Shown here piece by piece: positions 35,240 to 45,974 of a stretch of DNA of 64,000 nt. The DNA is taken from assembly GCA_950097015.1 (NCBI GenBank), contig CATNEN010000011.1, forward strand, positions 2,880,501 through 2,944,500, written 5' to 3'. A model generated the notes under the pieces. The model made no database searches, was not told where the DNA came from, and saw only the letters and a program-made list of their open reading frames with translations. Each line of letters starts with the position of its first letter. Positions within the stretch are counted from its first letter, which is position 1. The DNA comes from Macrostomum hystrix (lineage: Eukaryota; Platyhelminthes; Macrostomidae). The translations under genes were made by a program, and so were the position numbers.

Positions 35240-35768
35240 TGGATAGAAAATGCTACTGTTCTCTGATTGGCTAGATAGTCGAGAAAGTGCTCTTACAAGT
35301 ATTATCTGATTGGCTAGTAAGTCGAGGAAGAGCTCTTATTATCTGATTAGCTAGAAAGTCGAGGAAGTGCTCTTATTATCTGATTAGCTAGAAAGTCGAG
35401 GAAGTGCTCTTATTATCTGATTGGCTAGAAAGTCGAGGAAGAGCTGTTATTATCTGATTGGCTAGAAAGTCGAGGAAGAGCTGTTATTATCTGATTGGCT
35501 AGAAAGTCGAGGAAGTGCTCTTATTATCTGATTGGCTAGAAAGTCGAGGAAGTGCTCTTATTATCTGATTGGCTAGAAAGTCGAGGAAGTGCTCTTATTA
35601 TCTGATTGGCTAGAAAGTCGAGGAAGTGCTCTTATTATCTGATTGGCTAGAAAGTCGAGGAAGAGCTGTTATTATCTGATTGGCTAGAAAGTCGAGGAAG
35701 AGCTGTTATTATCTGATTGGCTAGAAAGTCGAGGAAAAGCTGTTATTATCTGATTGGCTAGAAAGAGA
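35240..35768. repeat. 37-bp minisatellite
   Basis: About 14 copies of GATTGGCTAGAAAGTCGAGG followed by AAGTGCTCTTATTATCT. Some copies have GAGCTGTT in place of GTGCTCTT. The flanks from 34750 to 35240 and from 35770 to 36760 are AT-rich without a supported gene. Confidence 0.95.
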
Positions 35769-36767
35769 AAATGCGACTAATCTATAATTGGTTAAAAAGA
35801 GAAATTACTGTTACTCAGATTTTATAAGATTCAAGACATTATCTTGTTAGTTAAAATATTATTTTGTTCAATTAATTGTCAATTATTTATTTCATCTTAT
35901 GGCCTTATCATATTAGAACTCAATATTCATTCGCATATCTTAAAAATTAAACTCTTTTTTCATTTTGCATGAACGATCACAATGACTCGAGTTTCATTTG
36001 TAATATAAAGACTTAATTTTTTGCTTGACTTTTTGTTACGGTCAAATTTATTGCTGGCTTAAATATATGGGACAAAATAATATTCTCAACATAGCTACTT
36101 ACACAGGCTTGTAAGTAGTAGCTGCAGCGCGCGCTATTGGTCCGCTTCAATTAGCTTGTGTAATTTAAGCTATTCGCTCTTAGGTTTGCTTGCAGTATTT
36201 TTCTGTCTAGTTTTGCTTTTTTGTTTCATGCATAATGTTTTTCACACATTGGCTTTCTGTTGTTTCCTAGCTGTCGTTGTTCTATTTAATTTAAATTATT
36301 ATATTGTCGCTGTTTTTCTCTAAAGCACATAAACTATTGTGCAGTCTTCCCAGTTAAGTAGATGAAACAGCTTAACGACAATTGAACAGTGTTGAACACA
36401 ATGTTCGCGTCTCATTTTTTACCAGAAATCAATCAAGAAATGAAATGGAAACGTGTTTTAATGTTTTGTGTTTTCATTGTCTCCTGTTTCAGTATCAGCT
36501 ATATTTGATTTGTAAAATTAAATGTTTCATTAAAATGTGGAATCTATGAATTTTATGATAAAAGCTTTTAAAAGGTAAACAAAGTTGTACTTTTTATTTC
36601 TGCATTTTTTAACTACAATGCAGTTGTGGTATCGAGTTAATTACTATGATATCAACTATCCTGACTATAAATATAAATGAAATCTATAACGCACGCACCT
36701 TTAACAGTCTCGGGCTTCTGGTAAATCACTAGTTAATCCTGGTTAATTAGATGGCCATCTACTTATC

Positions 36768-37415
36768 GACACAAATCCCACAGTCACAATATATGGCTGA
36801 TTCCCAATTTCCCCCCACACAGATCCCACAGTCACATTAATGTCCAGATCAAAGAGGCGGAGGCGAGAAAAGTGGCGGTACGAACATGGCGACGCAGGCC
36901 CTAAAGCGATTAAGCATTAAGCAGTGTATTTTTGGACGAAGAAATAAAACGACCGGAGGTAAAAGCAAAAAGAAGAAAGAAAAATTTTGACAATTGAGCA
37001 GCAGCGACACCCTCTCACGCTGAGAGAGTTGTCAAATAAAACTACGTGGTAGGCACGTGCCCCGGGAATTAGGGGTGGTGGTGATAGTGCACACGCTCAG
37101 TACGTAAAACACGCAAGGTAGCGCAAACTAGGATGTACAGCTAGGTGAGCAGAGTGACTGGTAAAGAGAAGGTAGCGAGGCGGATTGCTCAAACATTAAA
37201 AGCGGTTAAAGCCGCAAGCTTTACCCGCCTAATAAATAGCTGATTCCCAATTATCCGACACTCACAATATATTGTTGATTCCCCGTTATCCCACACAGCT
37301 CCCAAGCTCACAATATGCCCGATTCCTCATTATCCCACAATCACAAATGGTGGCTAATTCCCCAGCATCCCACACATATCCCACAGTCACACAATATTCA
37401 ACTAACCCCTCTACG
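36768..37415. repeat. Degenerate tandem repeat split by an insertion
   Basis: Units resembling GCTGATTCCCAATTATCCCA followed by CACAGATCCCACAGTCACAATATAT occur at 36768-36840 and again at 37240-37415. Between them lies about 395 bases of unrelated, GC-richer sequence (36842-37235) containing a GACACCCTCTCACGC / GCTGAGAGAGTTGTC inverted pair. The insert looks like a mobile sequence landed within the array. Its family is unknown. Confidence 0.6.
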
Positions 37416-37419
37416 ACCG

Positions 37420-37930
37420 AAGCCCCGCCAAGGAAGAATTGTTGGCGCCGCCCTGGAAGGTCCCTCGGAGTCGCCAGCAGCTGTTTTGCTCTCTAAAGTT
37501 GGAATTATTCAGCGGTTTCGTCTGCCCAGTCACAGGGGGGATTATAGTGGCAGCACGGATGTCTCGTGTTTGGCGCAGAAAGTGCTAAACAGTTCGCCGA
37601 GGTGTTCGATGCTGGGATTTGACCCACGTGTTTATACGCGAGTATATAACGCAGGACGAGGGGCTCAGGCCCCTATAAGGATCCTGAGGCACCAATCTTT
37701 GCTAGCGAGTCGGCTTGCTCATCGCCTTCGATCTCCACATGTCCCGGCACGAAATTAAGGGTGATGCTGAAGGAACCCCACATGCTATGCTATCCAGGAC
37801 TGTAGCCGAGTTGCTATTGCAGCTACAGGTGAAACCGCCAAATGCCTATAACGACGTCTTCTTGATTTTTGGAATGGAAAAGTATGTCTTAGCCGGCAAC
37901 AACAGTGGCGAGCAGCTAGTTTTCTAGACA
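37420..37930 (+). other. GC-rich block, unrecognised
   Basis: Open frames of 147 and 70 codons overlap here but start inside the tandem repeat, and I recognise neither. A TATA-like AGTATATAAC near 37640 is followed by a GGGGCTCAGGCCCC hairpin at 37659-37672. It could be a relic of a gene, a retroelement or a promoter region. From 37930 to 38640 only the SINE relic is visible. Confidence 0.3.
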
Positions 37931-38049
37931 TGGGAAGCGACAGACTGCCCAACTGATAAATGAACATAACTGTAGACGATAGTTGATACTTGCTTAAAAT
38001 ACTTGCCTAAAAACGTCCTTACCTTACTGTTACCATAAATTTATTTCAG

Positions 38050-38092
38050 GGCAGTTGTACACACCTGTATGAGTCCCTGGCTGCGGGTACCT
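38050..38092 (+). mobile_element. Short relic of SINE family 1
   Basis: AGGGCAGTTGTACACACCTGT then GAGTCCCTGGCTGCGGGT matches two separate parts of the family 1 SINE with the middle missing. It is best read as an internally deleted fragment. Confidence 0.5.
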
Positions 38093-38640
38093 CCGGGATT
38101 ATTACTTTGATTTTTAACTAGAACAAGTTTATGCATAAAAGCAACATGCGCTCCTAGAAATTTCTATATACGCAATTATGACGCATTTACATGTAATTAG
38201 TATGCACTTGGTTTGCTAGTTCTTTCGTGACTACGCACAGGGACGAAATATTTTTTCGCACAAACAAAAACTGTGCGAAAATGAAGTTTCGAAGTTATTA
38301 AAATGCCCTTATACTCGTAGCCGCGACAGCACTCTGAGCTCGCAAGGAACAATCACTGTATAGTTAAGTGGCGACATTCAGCTGCAAGAAGCCATGCTTT
38401 TTCTGTCTGCTGGCTTTAAGCGGGCATGTGAAATTTTAATCAGGACTCTTATCTCTTGCCTGGCTGCAAGCCAAGTCCCTTATGGGCGTGGCAAATCAAG
38501 TCAGCGCTGGACCGTTGCTGCACAACAAAAACTAGGAGAAGCAGTAAAAACAGCAGAAAAAAGGCAGCCCTGATTGTTGCGAACTCGACAGAGAAGCCTC
38601 TTTTTTACTGCGGTTGTTGGTTTCTGCTCGTAGATCAGCC

Positions 38641-40842
38641 ATGAGCTGCTGCTGCGCTGACGATTCGGAGGACAATGACGTTGAGATGCGAGAGCGAGGC
38701 GATGCCAGGAGCGGTGTCAGCGAGCAGCAGAAGCAGTCAGACGAGGACCAGGCGTACAGGGTGAAGACGACGGATCGCAGCTGCACGGATGTGCTGTGCC
38801 TGCTGTTGTTCATTGTGTGCATCTGCGGCCTGGGAGTTGTGGCCTTCTTTGCCAGCAGTGGCGATCCCTACACCCTGCTGTATCCCACCGACTCGCAGGG
38901 CAATCTGTGCGGCAGGTCGAACCGAACCGTCACCCTGCGCCATCTGGTGTTCTTCGACCTGCTGGAGTGCTTCAAGATGGGCCCGCGCGGCATTATCGCT
39001 GGCGGTTGTCCGACGCCGCAGGTGTGCGTTGAAAGGTGTCCGAATCGCAACTGGGCCTGGATGGATCTGTGGCTGCGCGAGGAGGCTCAGGGCAGGAGAG
39101 ACGTCGTCAGGCGCGCGGAGGAGATGATCTGTCGCTATGGCGATCCGCAGAACGACACGAAGCTGAGCGTGTTCGATTTGGTCAAAAGCGGCCAGTGCGC
39201 GCCCTATTATTTGAATTCGACATCAGTTGGTGGCCGCTGTATTCCGTCGATATTTTCAAAAGCTCTCGATTTGCTAGCAGAAATTCAATCGCCTAATGGC
39301 ACAGAATTGCGTACTGGCGACAATGCGACGGTGATTCGGTATACGGACATTGCCAACGCTAGCAGCTATCTTAGTACGTTTCTCAGCACCATTTCTATCG
39401 CCCAAAACATCTTTAACGATGTTGTAACCAGTCGGTTCTTAATCCTTGGCGGAATTGGCATTGGGGCAGTTGTGGCGTTCACCTGGTGCGTGCTATTGCG
39501 CTGCACGGCTGCACTGATGGTCTACGGCAGCCTTCTTATCTTCTTTCTGCTCTTCGTCGGCATTGCTGGCTACTGCTTTTTCATATACTTCTTCGATGCA
39601 ACGCTTCGTTCCTTTCAAGACACCCTGGGCAATTCTTACTTTACTACAAACTTCTCAGTTTACCTGAGAATTAAGGAGACCTGGTTGGCTTTCGGTATCA
39701 CGGCAGGTGTCGTGATGCTGATTGTGCTGCTGATTCTACTGTGCCTCAGGAAGCGGCTGCAGCTAGCCGTTGCTCTGATCAAAGAGGCCAGCAAGGCCAT
39801 CGCCGGTATCTCGAGCACACTGTTCTTTCCGATCTGGCCTTTGCTGTTTCAAATCGCGGTTATTGCCGTATTTACACTGAACGCAGTTTTACTGGCGTCC
39901 ACCGGCAGAAAGGTGTTCGCGCATTCAAACAGCACCACGGGTCAAACTGAGCCGTGCGACGATGAGACCGACTTTGTCACCTGTCAATTTATTCGCTATG
40001 GCAGCAACGAGTGGTCTTACTACCTGCAGGGCTACAACCTGTTCATGGGCTTCTGGCTGAGCGCTTTTGTTGTGTCGTTCGGTCAGCTGGTCCTGGCGGG
40101 TGCGTTCGCCTCGTACTACTGGGCGTGGGAGAAGCCCAAGGACATCCCAGCCCTGCCGATTCTCTACTCCCTTGGCAGAGCGGCTCGCTATCACCTGGGG
40201 ACCGTGGCTTTCGGCTCACTTTTGATTGCCATCGTCAAGTTCATTCGCGCCATCCTCAGCTACCTGCAGAGCAAGCTGAAAGGCCGTCAGAATCTTCTAG
40301 TGAAGTTCTTCTTCTGCTGTCTGCAATGCTTCTTTTGGTGTCTGGAGAAATTTTTGAAGTTTTTGACAAAGAATGCCTACATCGTCACGGCTATTAATGG
40401 GAAAAATTTCTGCCTGGCAGCGAAGCAGGCTTTTGGCATCATCCTCAGCAACTGTGTGCGGTTCGCCGTGGTTGACAATGTCACGGGCTTCATCTTATTC
40501 GTTGGAAAGCTGATTGTCACCGGCCTTGTCACCGCTGTGGCCTTCCTATTTTTCAATGGCCAGATCAGAATTCACTCATCCTTAGAGGTGGACTTGCACT
40601 ACTTCTTTGTTCCAGTGATCTTAATTGGCATCTCAACCTGGATAATTTGCTCGCTGTTCTTCAGCGTCTTCGACTTCGCTGTCGACACAATGTTCCTGTG
40701 CGCGATGGTCGACGTGTCCAAAAATGACGGTTCGAAGGAGAAGCCCTACTTTATGTCCAAGAGTCTGATGAAAGCCTTGGATGTGAAGAACCAATTTTCT
40801 GACGGCGATCCAGACAATAGAGAAGGCTGCTGCTGCTGCTGA
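38641..40842 (+). CDS. SLC44A: Choline transporter-like protein (SLC44/CTL family), intronless
   Basis: A single uninterrupted frame of 733 residues, within the 650-750 range of the CTL family. I start it at ATG 38641 (MSCCCADDSED); the open frame extends upstream without an ATG. Family landmarks are RSCTDVLC before the first membrane segment, GDPYTLLYPTDSQGNLCG after it, and CPTPQVCVERCP in the long extracellular loop, which has several N-glycosylation sequons. About ten membrane segments follow, with the C-terminal CTL signature ASYYWAWEKPKDIP, then LGRAARYHLGTVAFGSL, then FWCLEKFLKFLTKNAYI. SLC44 proteins move choline or related amines at plasma and mitochondrial membranes. Both termini carry Cys runs (MSCCC, EGCCCC), possible palmitoylation sites. 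A GCTCGTAG acceptor-like site stands just before the ATG. The gene converges on the APAF1-like gene. Substrate is inferred from family only. Confidence 0.95.
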   Translation: MSCCCADDSEDNDVEMRERGDARSGVSEQQKQSDEDQAYRVKTTDRSCTDVLCLLLFIVCICGLGVVAFFASSGDPYTLLYPTDSQGNLCGRSNRTVTLRHLVFFDLLECFKMGPRGIIAGGCPTPQVCVERCPNRNWAWMDLWLREEAQGRRDVVRRAEEMICRYGDPQNDTKLSVFDLVKSGQCAPYYLNSTSVGGRCIPSIFSKALDLLAEIQSPNGTELRTGDNATVIRYTDIANASSYLSTFLSTISIAQNIFNDVVTSRFLILGGIGIGAVVAFTWCVLLRCTAALMVYGSLLIFFLLFVGIAGYCFFIYFFDATLRSFQDTLGNSYFTTNFSVYLRIKETWLAFGITAGVVMLIVLLILLCLRKRLQLAVALIKEASKAIAGISSTLFFPIWPLLFQIAVIAVFTLNAVLLASTGRKVFAHSNSTTGQTEPCDDETDFVTCQFIRYGSNEWSYYLQGYNLFMGFWLSAFVVSFGQLVLAGAFASYYWAWEKPKDIPALPILYSLGRAARYHLGTVAFGSLLIAIVKFIRAILSYLQSKLKGRQNLLVKFFFCCLQCFFWCLEKFLKFLTKNAYIVTAINGKNFCLAAKQAFGIILSNCVRFAVVDNVTGFILFVGKLIVTGLVTAVAFLFFNGQIRIHSSLEVDLHYFFVPVILIGISTWIICSLFFSVFDFAVDTMFLCAMVDVSKNDGSKEKPYFMSKSLMKALDVKNQFSDGDPDNREGCCCC

Positions 40843-41720
40843 GTACAATATGCACTGAGAAATTTGCATGTCGAGACGATGTTGAATTAGAAATTCTGTA
40901 ACTCCCTGCTAAGTTCATTGTAAATTAAGAAAACGCGTTTCTTATTAATCAAATAAGAATCCATAGGTGCTTCCTTTGTAATTAGAAGCCTAATTAGAAA
41001 ACCATTTTGATCCACTTTTGATCTACTGATATTTCATACTTTAACAGATTTTTTCTAATATTTAAAATATAAAACTGAGTTGTTCCAAGATTTTTTTAAG
41101 TCAAATAAAAGCAAATTGACATTTTTAACGACAAAATATATTTACATATTTTAATGAAGTTTATATGTGAACAGTTGGCAAAAAAAGATTTTTTATAACA
41201 TACAAACAAGTGGCGGTAAGAGATGATGGCAGTAAAAACCAAACAATGATAAAATACATACATACATACATACATACATACGAGTACAAATGACACAAAA
41301 CATAACAAGAAGCATATGCGACTCAATACTTTTCCACGACTAACTATAATGCAATTCTATTAAATAACTTCCTTCAGTAAAGTTCAATTTTTTCTGCATT
41401 GTAAATTAATTTATTGAAATGATACCACTGGCTTAGTCGTTTGAGCGTTTGAGCGTTTTTAGCTCGTATATAAAAATTAACAACCAAAATTTCATATTCT
41501 TGCACTTTGTTTTTTACAAGGGACAAAGGTTTATAAAATATCAGTAGAAAAGCACAAATGCCATCTGTACTACACTTTTTGTGTAGTTCTACGTGGCAAA
41601 AAAGCTGAAGAAAATGTCATCCTATTTGACTTCTTGACCAGCAAATTATTTTTTCATACAAAGGACTGTACACACACATGGAAGCAATTCACGTTTGTTA
41701 GAACCTACTGATGATTATTG
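40843..41720. other. Convergent 3' flanks of the SLC44 and APAF1-like genes
   Basis: AT-rich sequence without coding potential. AATAAA occurs on the plus strand near 41103 (possible SLC44 poly(A) signal) and on the minus strand near 41410 (possible APAF1 signal). If both are used, the two 3' ends do not overlap. Confidence 0.4.
41255..41281. repeat. (TACA)n microsatellite
   Basis: About seven perfect tandem copies of TACA/ATAC in the spacer between the two convergent genes. Confidence 0.9.
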
Positions 41721-44700
41721 TCACGGCGCGCTGCATCTTCTCAGGCCGTGCACTTTGGCTAGCGCTCGAAGCCAGAAGACGGTGTGCGCATTGTCCACGT
41801 ACAGTAAGTCGGCAGCGTCCGAGCCGAGCACCAATGCTTTGATGACGCCCTGGCAGCTGTACTGTGGCACCAGGCTGATGCAGGACGGATCCAGCAGCTT
41901 CCTAGAAGCAATGTCCCTCGCTGATAGGCAACAGAGAAGCCACACGCAGCGGTCGCTTGCCATAATGAGACGATAACGCCGACCATCGGCCTCAAAGCCG
42001 GTGCCCGAACTGACAGACCAGGCGAGACTGACGCTAGCGTCGCAGCCGATGCCGCATCCGTAGTCGCCGCTTGGCGAAGCCGCCTTAGGCAGCGGATGAC
42101 AGTCAAGCAGGGTGTCGAGGGCCAAGGCTTCGCCAGAGGTCAAGTGCCACAGGGAGAAGCGGCTATTGTCAAAGGCGCCAGCCAGCAGTCGGCCACCTGG
42201 CGCAAATCTGACGCTGCGCAGCGGTGTTGCCTTGCGCGCAGCGACTGACACGGGCTCCTCCTGAGCTCTGATTGCCCACAGCATCAGGCGACCGTTGCTC
42301 AGGCCGCCAGCTGCATAGCGTCCATCGTCGCTGATGTCCAGACAGACTAACGTTGTGGCTGAATCGACATCGGCACTATCGATGCTGCCGCCATCGATGA
42401 TGCTTAAAGATTCCGTGACAAAGTGCCAAGTTCGAGGCGTCAGAACCACAGCTTGAACCTCCTCTGGATTGGAAATCGCATTCGGCATTCGGAGTGGCAT
42501 CAGGCGATCGTGCTCGAAGTCTCGCTTGCAGATGCGTTCAAAGCGCTTGTTTCCATAGAGAACTAGCGATCTGGACTTGTCCGAGCCGATGAACCCACCG
42601 CCGTCGGGTAGCATGGCCACTTCGCGGATGACAACTGCCTCAGGTTTGTATGTGAACGTCCAGCTTCCGCCGCCGTTTTTCATTGCGCTAACTATGCCTT
42701 TTGGGAATGTGAAAACTGCACTCTTAGCGTCTGACGCCAGGCCGACTGCCAAGACTTTGCCCAGCTGAGAACCCTCGCCCTTGTATTTTCCGACGTGTCT
42801 CAGGTTGCCATTCTCTGTGGACTCAAGAATCAGCAATGATCTTCGAACTGATTGGCATGCCATCACAATTTGGTTGTTGTGACTTGATACTGCGTCATAA
42901 ACTGTGCGCACGCGCAATGTGCAGCACTCGTTCCCGAAAAATATCGAGCTCTGCCTATTCACATTCCGTTTAAAGCAGGGTGACGAAGCGGGGATATTGA
43001 CTCGCCATTTGGTTAGCACGCTCTCGCTGGATAACTCCGACAATGAATAAAGACTCTGTTCGCCGAAGTTCAAGCAGCGCGCTCTCGTTCCTGACCCGTT
43101 GAATTCATTGACAAGCTCGAGTGTAACTCCTCCGGTAATTGAGGACGAGTCAACAATGACCCGATAAAGATAAATATGGGCTTTGCTGGTGCTAACTGCT
43201 AAGTAGGCGCCTTTGTCGGACAAAGCTATGCTTGTGAATTCCGCAGAGTTTTGGCCCTGCTCAGTCGCTAGCGTCCTGAGTGTGTAGGGATCCCAAATAT
43301 GAATTTCGTGCTTTGAGATTGTAACAATGAGCCTCGAGTTAGGCTGTATGTCGAATAGCATGGACTGTATAGGTGCGTCCCGCTGCTCCTGAAAGCCGGT
43401 GTACTTTCTGACGCTAGAAGACTCCACATTGTCATTGGGCCTCGTTTCGTACACGTATGCGCAACAGTCTGGCCCAGTGACAACGATTGATGAATCACTG
43501 CTGGCAATGTGATTGACGCTTAAGTTCGTCTGTGCTTTCTTGTCAATTTGGTAGTCAAAGGAGCAATTGATAAATGTTCCAGTAACGGTTAGCTCGTAAA
43601 TCCTGCCGTTTTGGCTGCCGACAATAAGTCTATGCTCGTCTAAGAAGCACACAGCCGTAAACTCCGTGTTACTTTGCTCGTCATCTCGCCAGAGTATCTG
43701 AGCTGGAGTTCGCTCGTCGTCCTTCTCGTTGCTGCTCGTCCTGTGTCTGGGTCGTTCAATTGGGAAGAGCAAGGTGTATCGTTTGTTGTCTTTTTGCATC
43801 GATGGCGACATCAGATTGGCTGCGTCAAGTGTGAACTCTGGCAGCTGGTATCGAATTATACTGGAGGCAGTTAGCAGCCAAATCGAGTCGCTCTCTGATC
43901 CAAAAAAGGCTGAGACCACATGATCGCTGTCAAACTCTTTGTCTTGTCGGCGATACAATGTGCTCCTTGTCATCAGATCTTTAATTACCACAGAGCAATC
44001 GCTCACTACAATGACGTGAGTAAAAGTCTTATTAAAGGTGTAAGACCTCACGTTGCAGCCCAGTTCGAGAGTATCCGCGATCTGTTTCTCAGTCTGCGCT
44101 TTGTTCATCCAATGGTAGAAGCAGGAGCTGTGTGGGTGCTGCATTGCGCAGTTCCTGACGTGCTGCTGCAAGCTGTCTCCCTCAGCGAAATTCAACGCCA
44201 GCTGAATTATGGCGGATGCCGACTGATCGCCTGCAAGGCTCAAGCTTTGAATGCGGAATTCCGGAGAGCGAATGAAGCTCTCCATTTCCTGCCAGGTGTC
44301 TTTGCGCTGCAGGTCGAGGGCTTTTACCGCGAACCGATAGCTGAATGCCAGGCTATCCGGGCCGACCTTGCAGCAGAGCCAGGATAGAAAGTCGAAGTCC
44401 AGCAGCAAATCGCGTTTCTCATCAATGGGCACACTCCCGTCACTGACTAGGTGATAGATGAAGTTGTACGCCAAGTAGTCACAATCGTCTTCCATGTCGT
44501 GCCAGCTTGCGCAATCCTTTCGACACTGCAGTACGTTGCTGACGAACTCTGAGTTATACTTGACTGTCTCTGTTCTGAACTTGGTGCGCAAGCTTGACAC
44601 GATAATGTCATGGAGTGTGATCGCCTGCATATCAGACTTTATATTTTCCTCAGTGGCGATTGATCGATGAACAAAGAGTTCCATCTTTTCACAAGCCTCT

Positions 44701-45974
44701 TCAAATTCAAGGTCTGTCCAGCAGTACATCGCCAGGAAGGCGGGAGACAGGAGGCTGTTGCTCATAAAAATCACTAGTCGCAGATACAGATCCCTGTCGG
44801 AAGCGCTTAGATCCTCAACGCTGACCATAATTGCGTCCATGATGTTCTCATAATGATAATCGCCAGATTCTAGGTTTTCGGAGCCGAAGGCTGTACTTTT
44901 GTACTTCTTGTAGATGTAATCGAATCTTGACATGCTGTTTTGAAGCAAACTTCCAAAAATAGAAATAACGAATGGACTACCGTCGCATCCTGAGTGAATC
45001 TTCTTGAAGGAGTTCACATTTTCGCTAGTAGGAGGCTCTCTCTCATCAAGCACCATCTGACTAAGGAGATTTATGCTAGCAGTTTCCGTGAAGCCCTTGT
45101 CCACGTGGATTAGCTCAGCACGACCCACACCACCGCGCTGGACTCGGCTAAGTATGTCGGAATGCCTGGTAGTAATTAGTACTCGGGCCTGCACGTTGAA
45201 GTACTTTAGTACGATCGGGTCCCAAACGTCATCTAGGACAATAAGACAAACTGGATAGGTTTTTACCAGGGTGGATCGCAGCATATCTCGCGCCGCTTCA
45301 AGATCCACTGGCGGCTGGTACCGACCACTTGTGTCGATGCGCTTGCAGAAGTTCTGCATCTTGACGAGTAGCTCTGAATCTCTAACCTTTTCATCTTTTG
45401 ACAGCTTGCCAATGTGCAGCCAAAAGACTTTGTTGAAGAAGTAGGCAACGATTCGTCTGGATTCAGCCGAGAACCCTCTGATCGCCTGGGCGGCCATAAT
45501 AGACTTGCCGGACCCTGCCTGGCCCCAGGTCACGATCCAGCCACCGTCGCTTCTCTTAGACAACTTCACCAGGTACTCCTTGAGCTGAACTACGAACTCT
45601 AGTTCGACATTGCCGCGAGGTAAAATCGGGACGCCTCCTTCGATGAAGATTGTCTCGCACTGGTCTGCGCTGAATTCAGGCAGGGCCGTTTGCGGACTGT
45701 TTCTCGTCTCGACGAGCTTCTTCCATACGTGCTGGTAGGGAGCCTCGATGCTTTTCAGGAAAATTTCGAACGTGTTCGGCTTGTTCTTTTCCAGAATGAG
45801 GTCTACCAGAGTGTTGGTTTGCTGCGAAGTTGTTCGCACCGCGTGAATGCGCTCTCTGTCAGCTAAATTCAGTAAGCCGTGGCGCATTAGCTCGTCTTCG
45901 ATGTCACGCACGTCGATGTCGGCCAAGGCTTTGCCTTTTAAGGCCAACAGCGCAGCTTTCTGCTGCGAATCCAT
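41721..45974 (-). CDS. APAF1: APAF1-like apoptosome scaffold (CARD, NB-ARC, WD40), intronless
   Basis: One unbroken frame of 1417 residues starting MDSQQKAALLALKGK; human APAF1 is about 1250. Residues 1-92 resemble the APAF1 CARD that recruits an initiator caspase. The NB-ARC ATPase follows: Walker A GQAGSGKS at 151-158, Walker B LIVLDDVWD at 244-252, sensor-like VLITTRH at 265-271, GSPFVISIFGSLL near 330, and a winged-helix LHDIIV motif. Phrases such as LLVKMQNFCKRID, LDDVWD and DCDYLAYNFIYHLV line up with vertebrate APAF1. From about residue 640 to the end, degenerate WD40 repeats are seen (IHIWDPYTLRTLATE, LMLWAIRAQEEP, FSLWHLTSGEALALD), enough for two propellers, which in vertebrates sense cytochrome c. 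It acts in the cytosol. The absence of introns over 4.25 kb is unusual beside the split genes in this window. Other STAND NTPases are less likely given the domain order. Confidence 0.92.
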   Translation of the reverse strand: MDSQQKAALLALKGKALADIDVRDIEDELMRHGLLNLADRERIHAVRTTSQQTNTLVDLILEKNKPNTFEIFLKSIEAPYQHVWKKLVETRNSPQTALPEFSADQCETIFIEGGVPILPRGNVELEFVVQLKEYLVKLSKRSDGGWIVTWGQAGSGKSIMAAQAIRGFSAESRRIVAYFFNKVFWLHIGKLSKDEKVRDSELLVKMQNFCKRIDTSGRYQPPVDLEAARDMLRSTLVKTYPVCLIVLDDVWDPIVLKYFNVQARVLITTRHSDILSRVQRGGVGRAELIHVDKGFTETASINLLSQMVLDEREPPTSENVNSFKKIHSGCDGSPFVISIFGSLLQNSMSRFDYIYKKYKSTAFGSENLESGDYHYENIMDAIMVSVEDLSASDRDLYLRLVIFMSNSLLSPAFLAMYCWTDLEFEEACEKMELFVHRSIATEENIKSDMQAITLHDIIVSSLRTKFRTETVKYNSEFVSNVLQCRKDCASWHDMEDDCDYLAYNFIYHLVSDGSVPIDEKRDLLLDFDFLSWLCCKVGPDSLAFSYRFAVKALDLQRKDTWQEMESFIRSPEFRIQSLSLAGDQSASAIIQLALNFAEGDSLQQHVRNCAMQHPHSSCFYHWMNKAQTEKQIADTLELGCNVRSYTFNKTFTHVIVVSDCSVVIKDLMTRSTLYRRQDKEFDSDHVVSAFFGSESDSIWLLTASSIIRYQLPEFTLDAANLMSPSMQKDNKRYTLLFPIERPRHRTSSNEKDDERTPAQILWRDDEQSNTEFTAVCFLDEHRLIVGSQNGRIYELTVTGTFINCSFDYQIDKKAQTNLSVNHIASSDSSIVVTGPDCCAYVYETRPNDNVESSSVRKYTGFQEQRDAPIQSMLFDIQPNSRLIVTISKHEIHIWDPYTLRTLATEQGQNSAEFTSIALSDKGAYLAVSTSKAHIYLYRVIVDSSSITGGVTLELVNEFNGSGTRARCLNFGEQSLYSLSELSSESVLTKWRVNIPASSPCFKRNVNRQSSIFFGNECCTLRVRTVYDAVSSHNNQIVMACQSVRRSLLILESTENGNLRHVGKYKGEGSQLGKVLAVGLASDAKSAVFTFPKGIVSAMKNGGGSWTFTYKPEAVVIREVAMLPDGGGFIGSDKSRSLVLYGNKRFERICKRDFEHDRLMPLRMPNAISNPEEVQAVVLTPRTWHFVTESLSIIDGGSIDSADVDSATTLVCLDISDDGRYAAGGLSNGRLMLWAIRAQEEPVSVAARKATPLRSVRFAPGGRLLAGAFDNSRFSLWHLTSGEALALDTLLDCHPLPKAASPSGDYGCGIGCDASVSLAWSVSSGTGFEADGRRYRLIMASDRCVWLLCCLSARDIASRKLLDPSCISLVPQYSCQGVIKALVLGSDAADLLYVDNAHTVFWLRALAKVHGLRRCSAP

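Noticed and set aside
37600-37660. tRNA-like B box (GCTGGGATTTGACCC) in reverse
   Set aside because: No A box or foldable tRNA could be found at the right distance.
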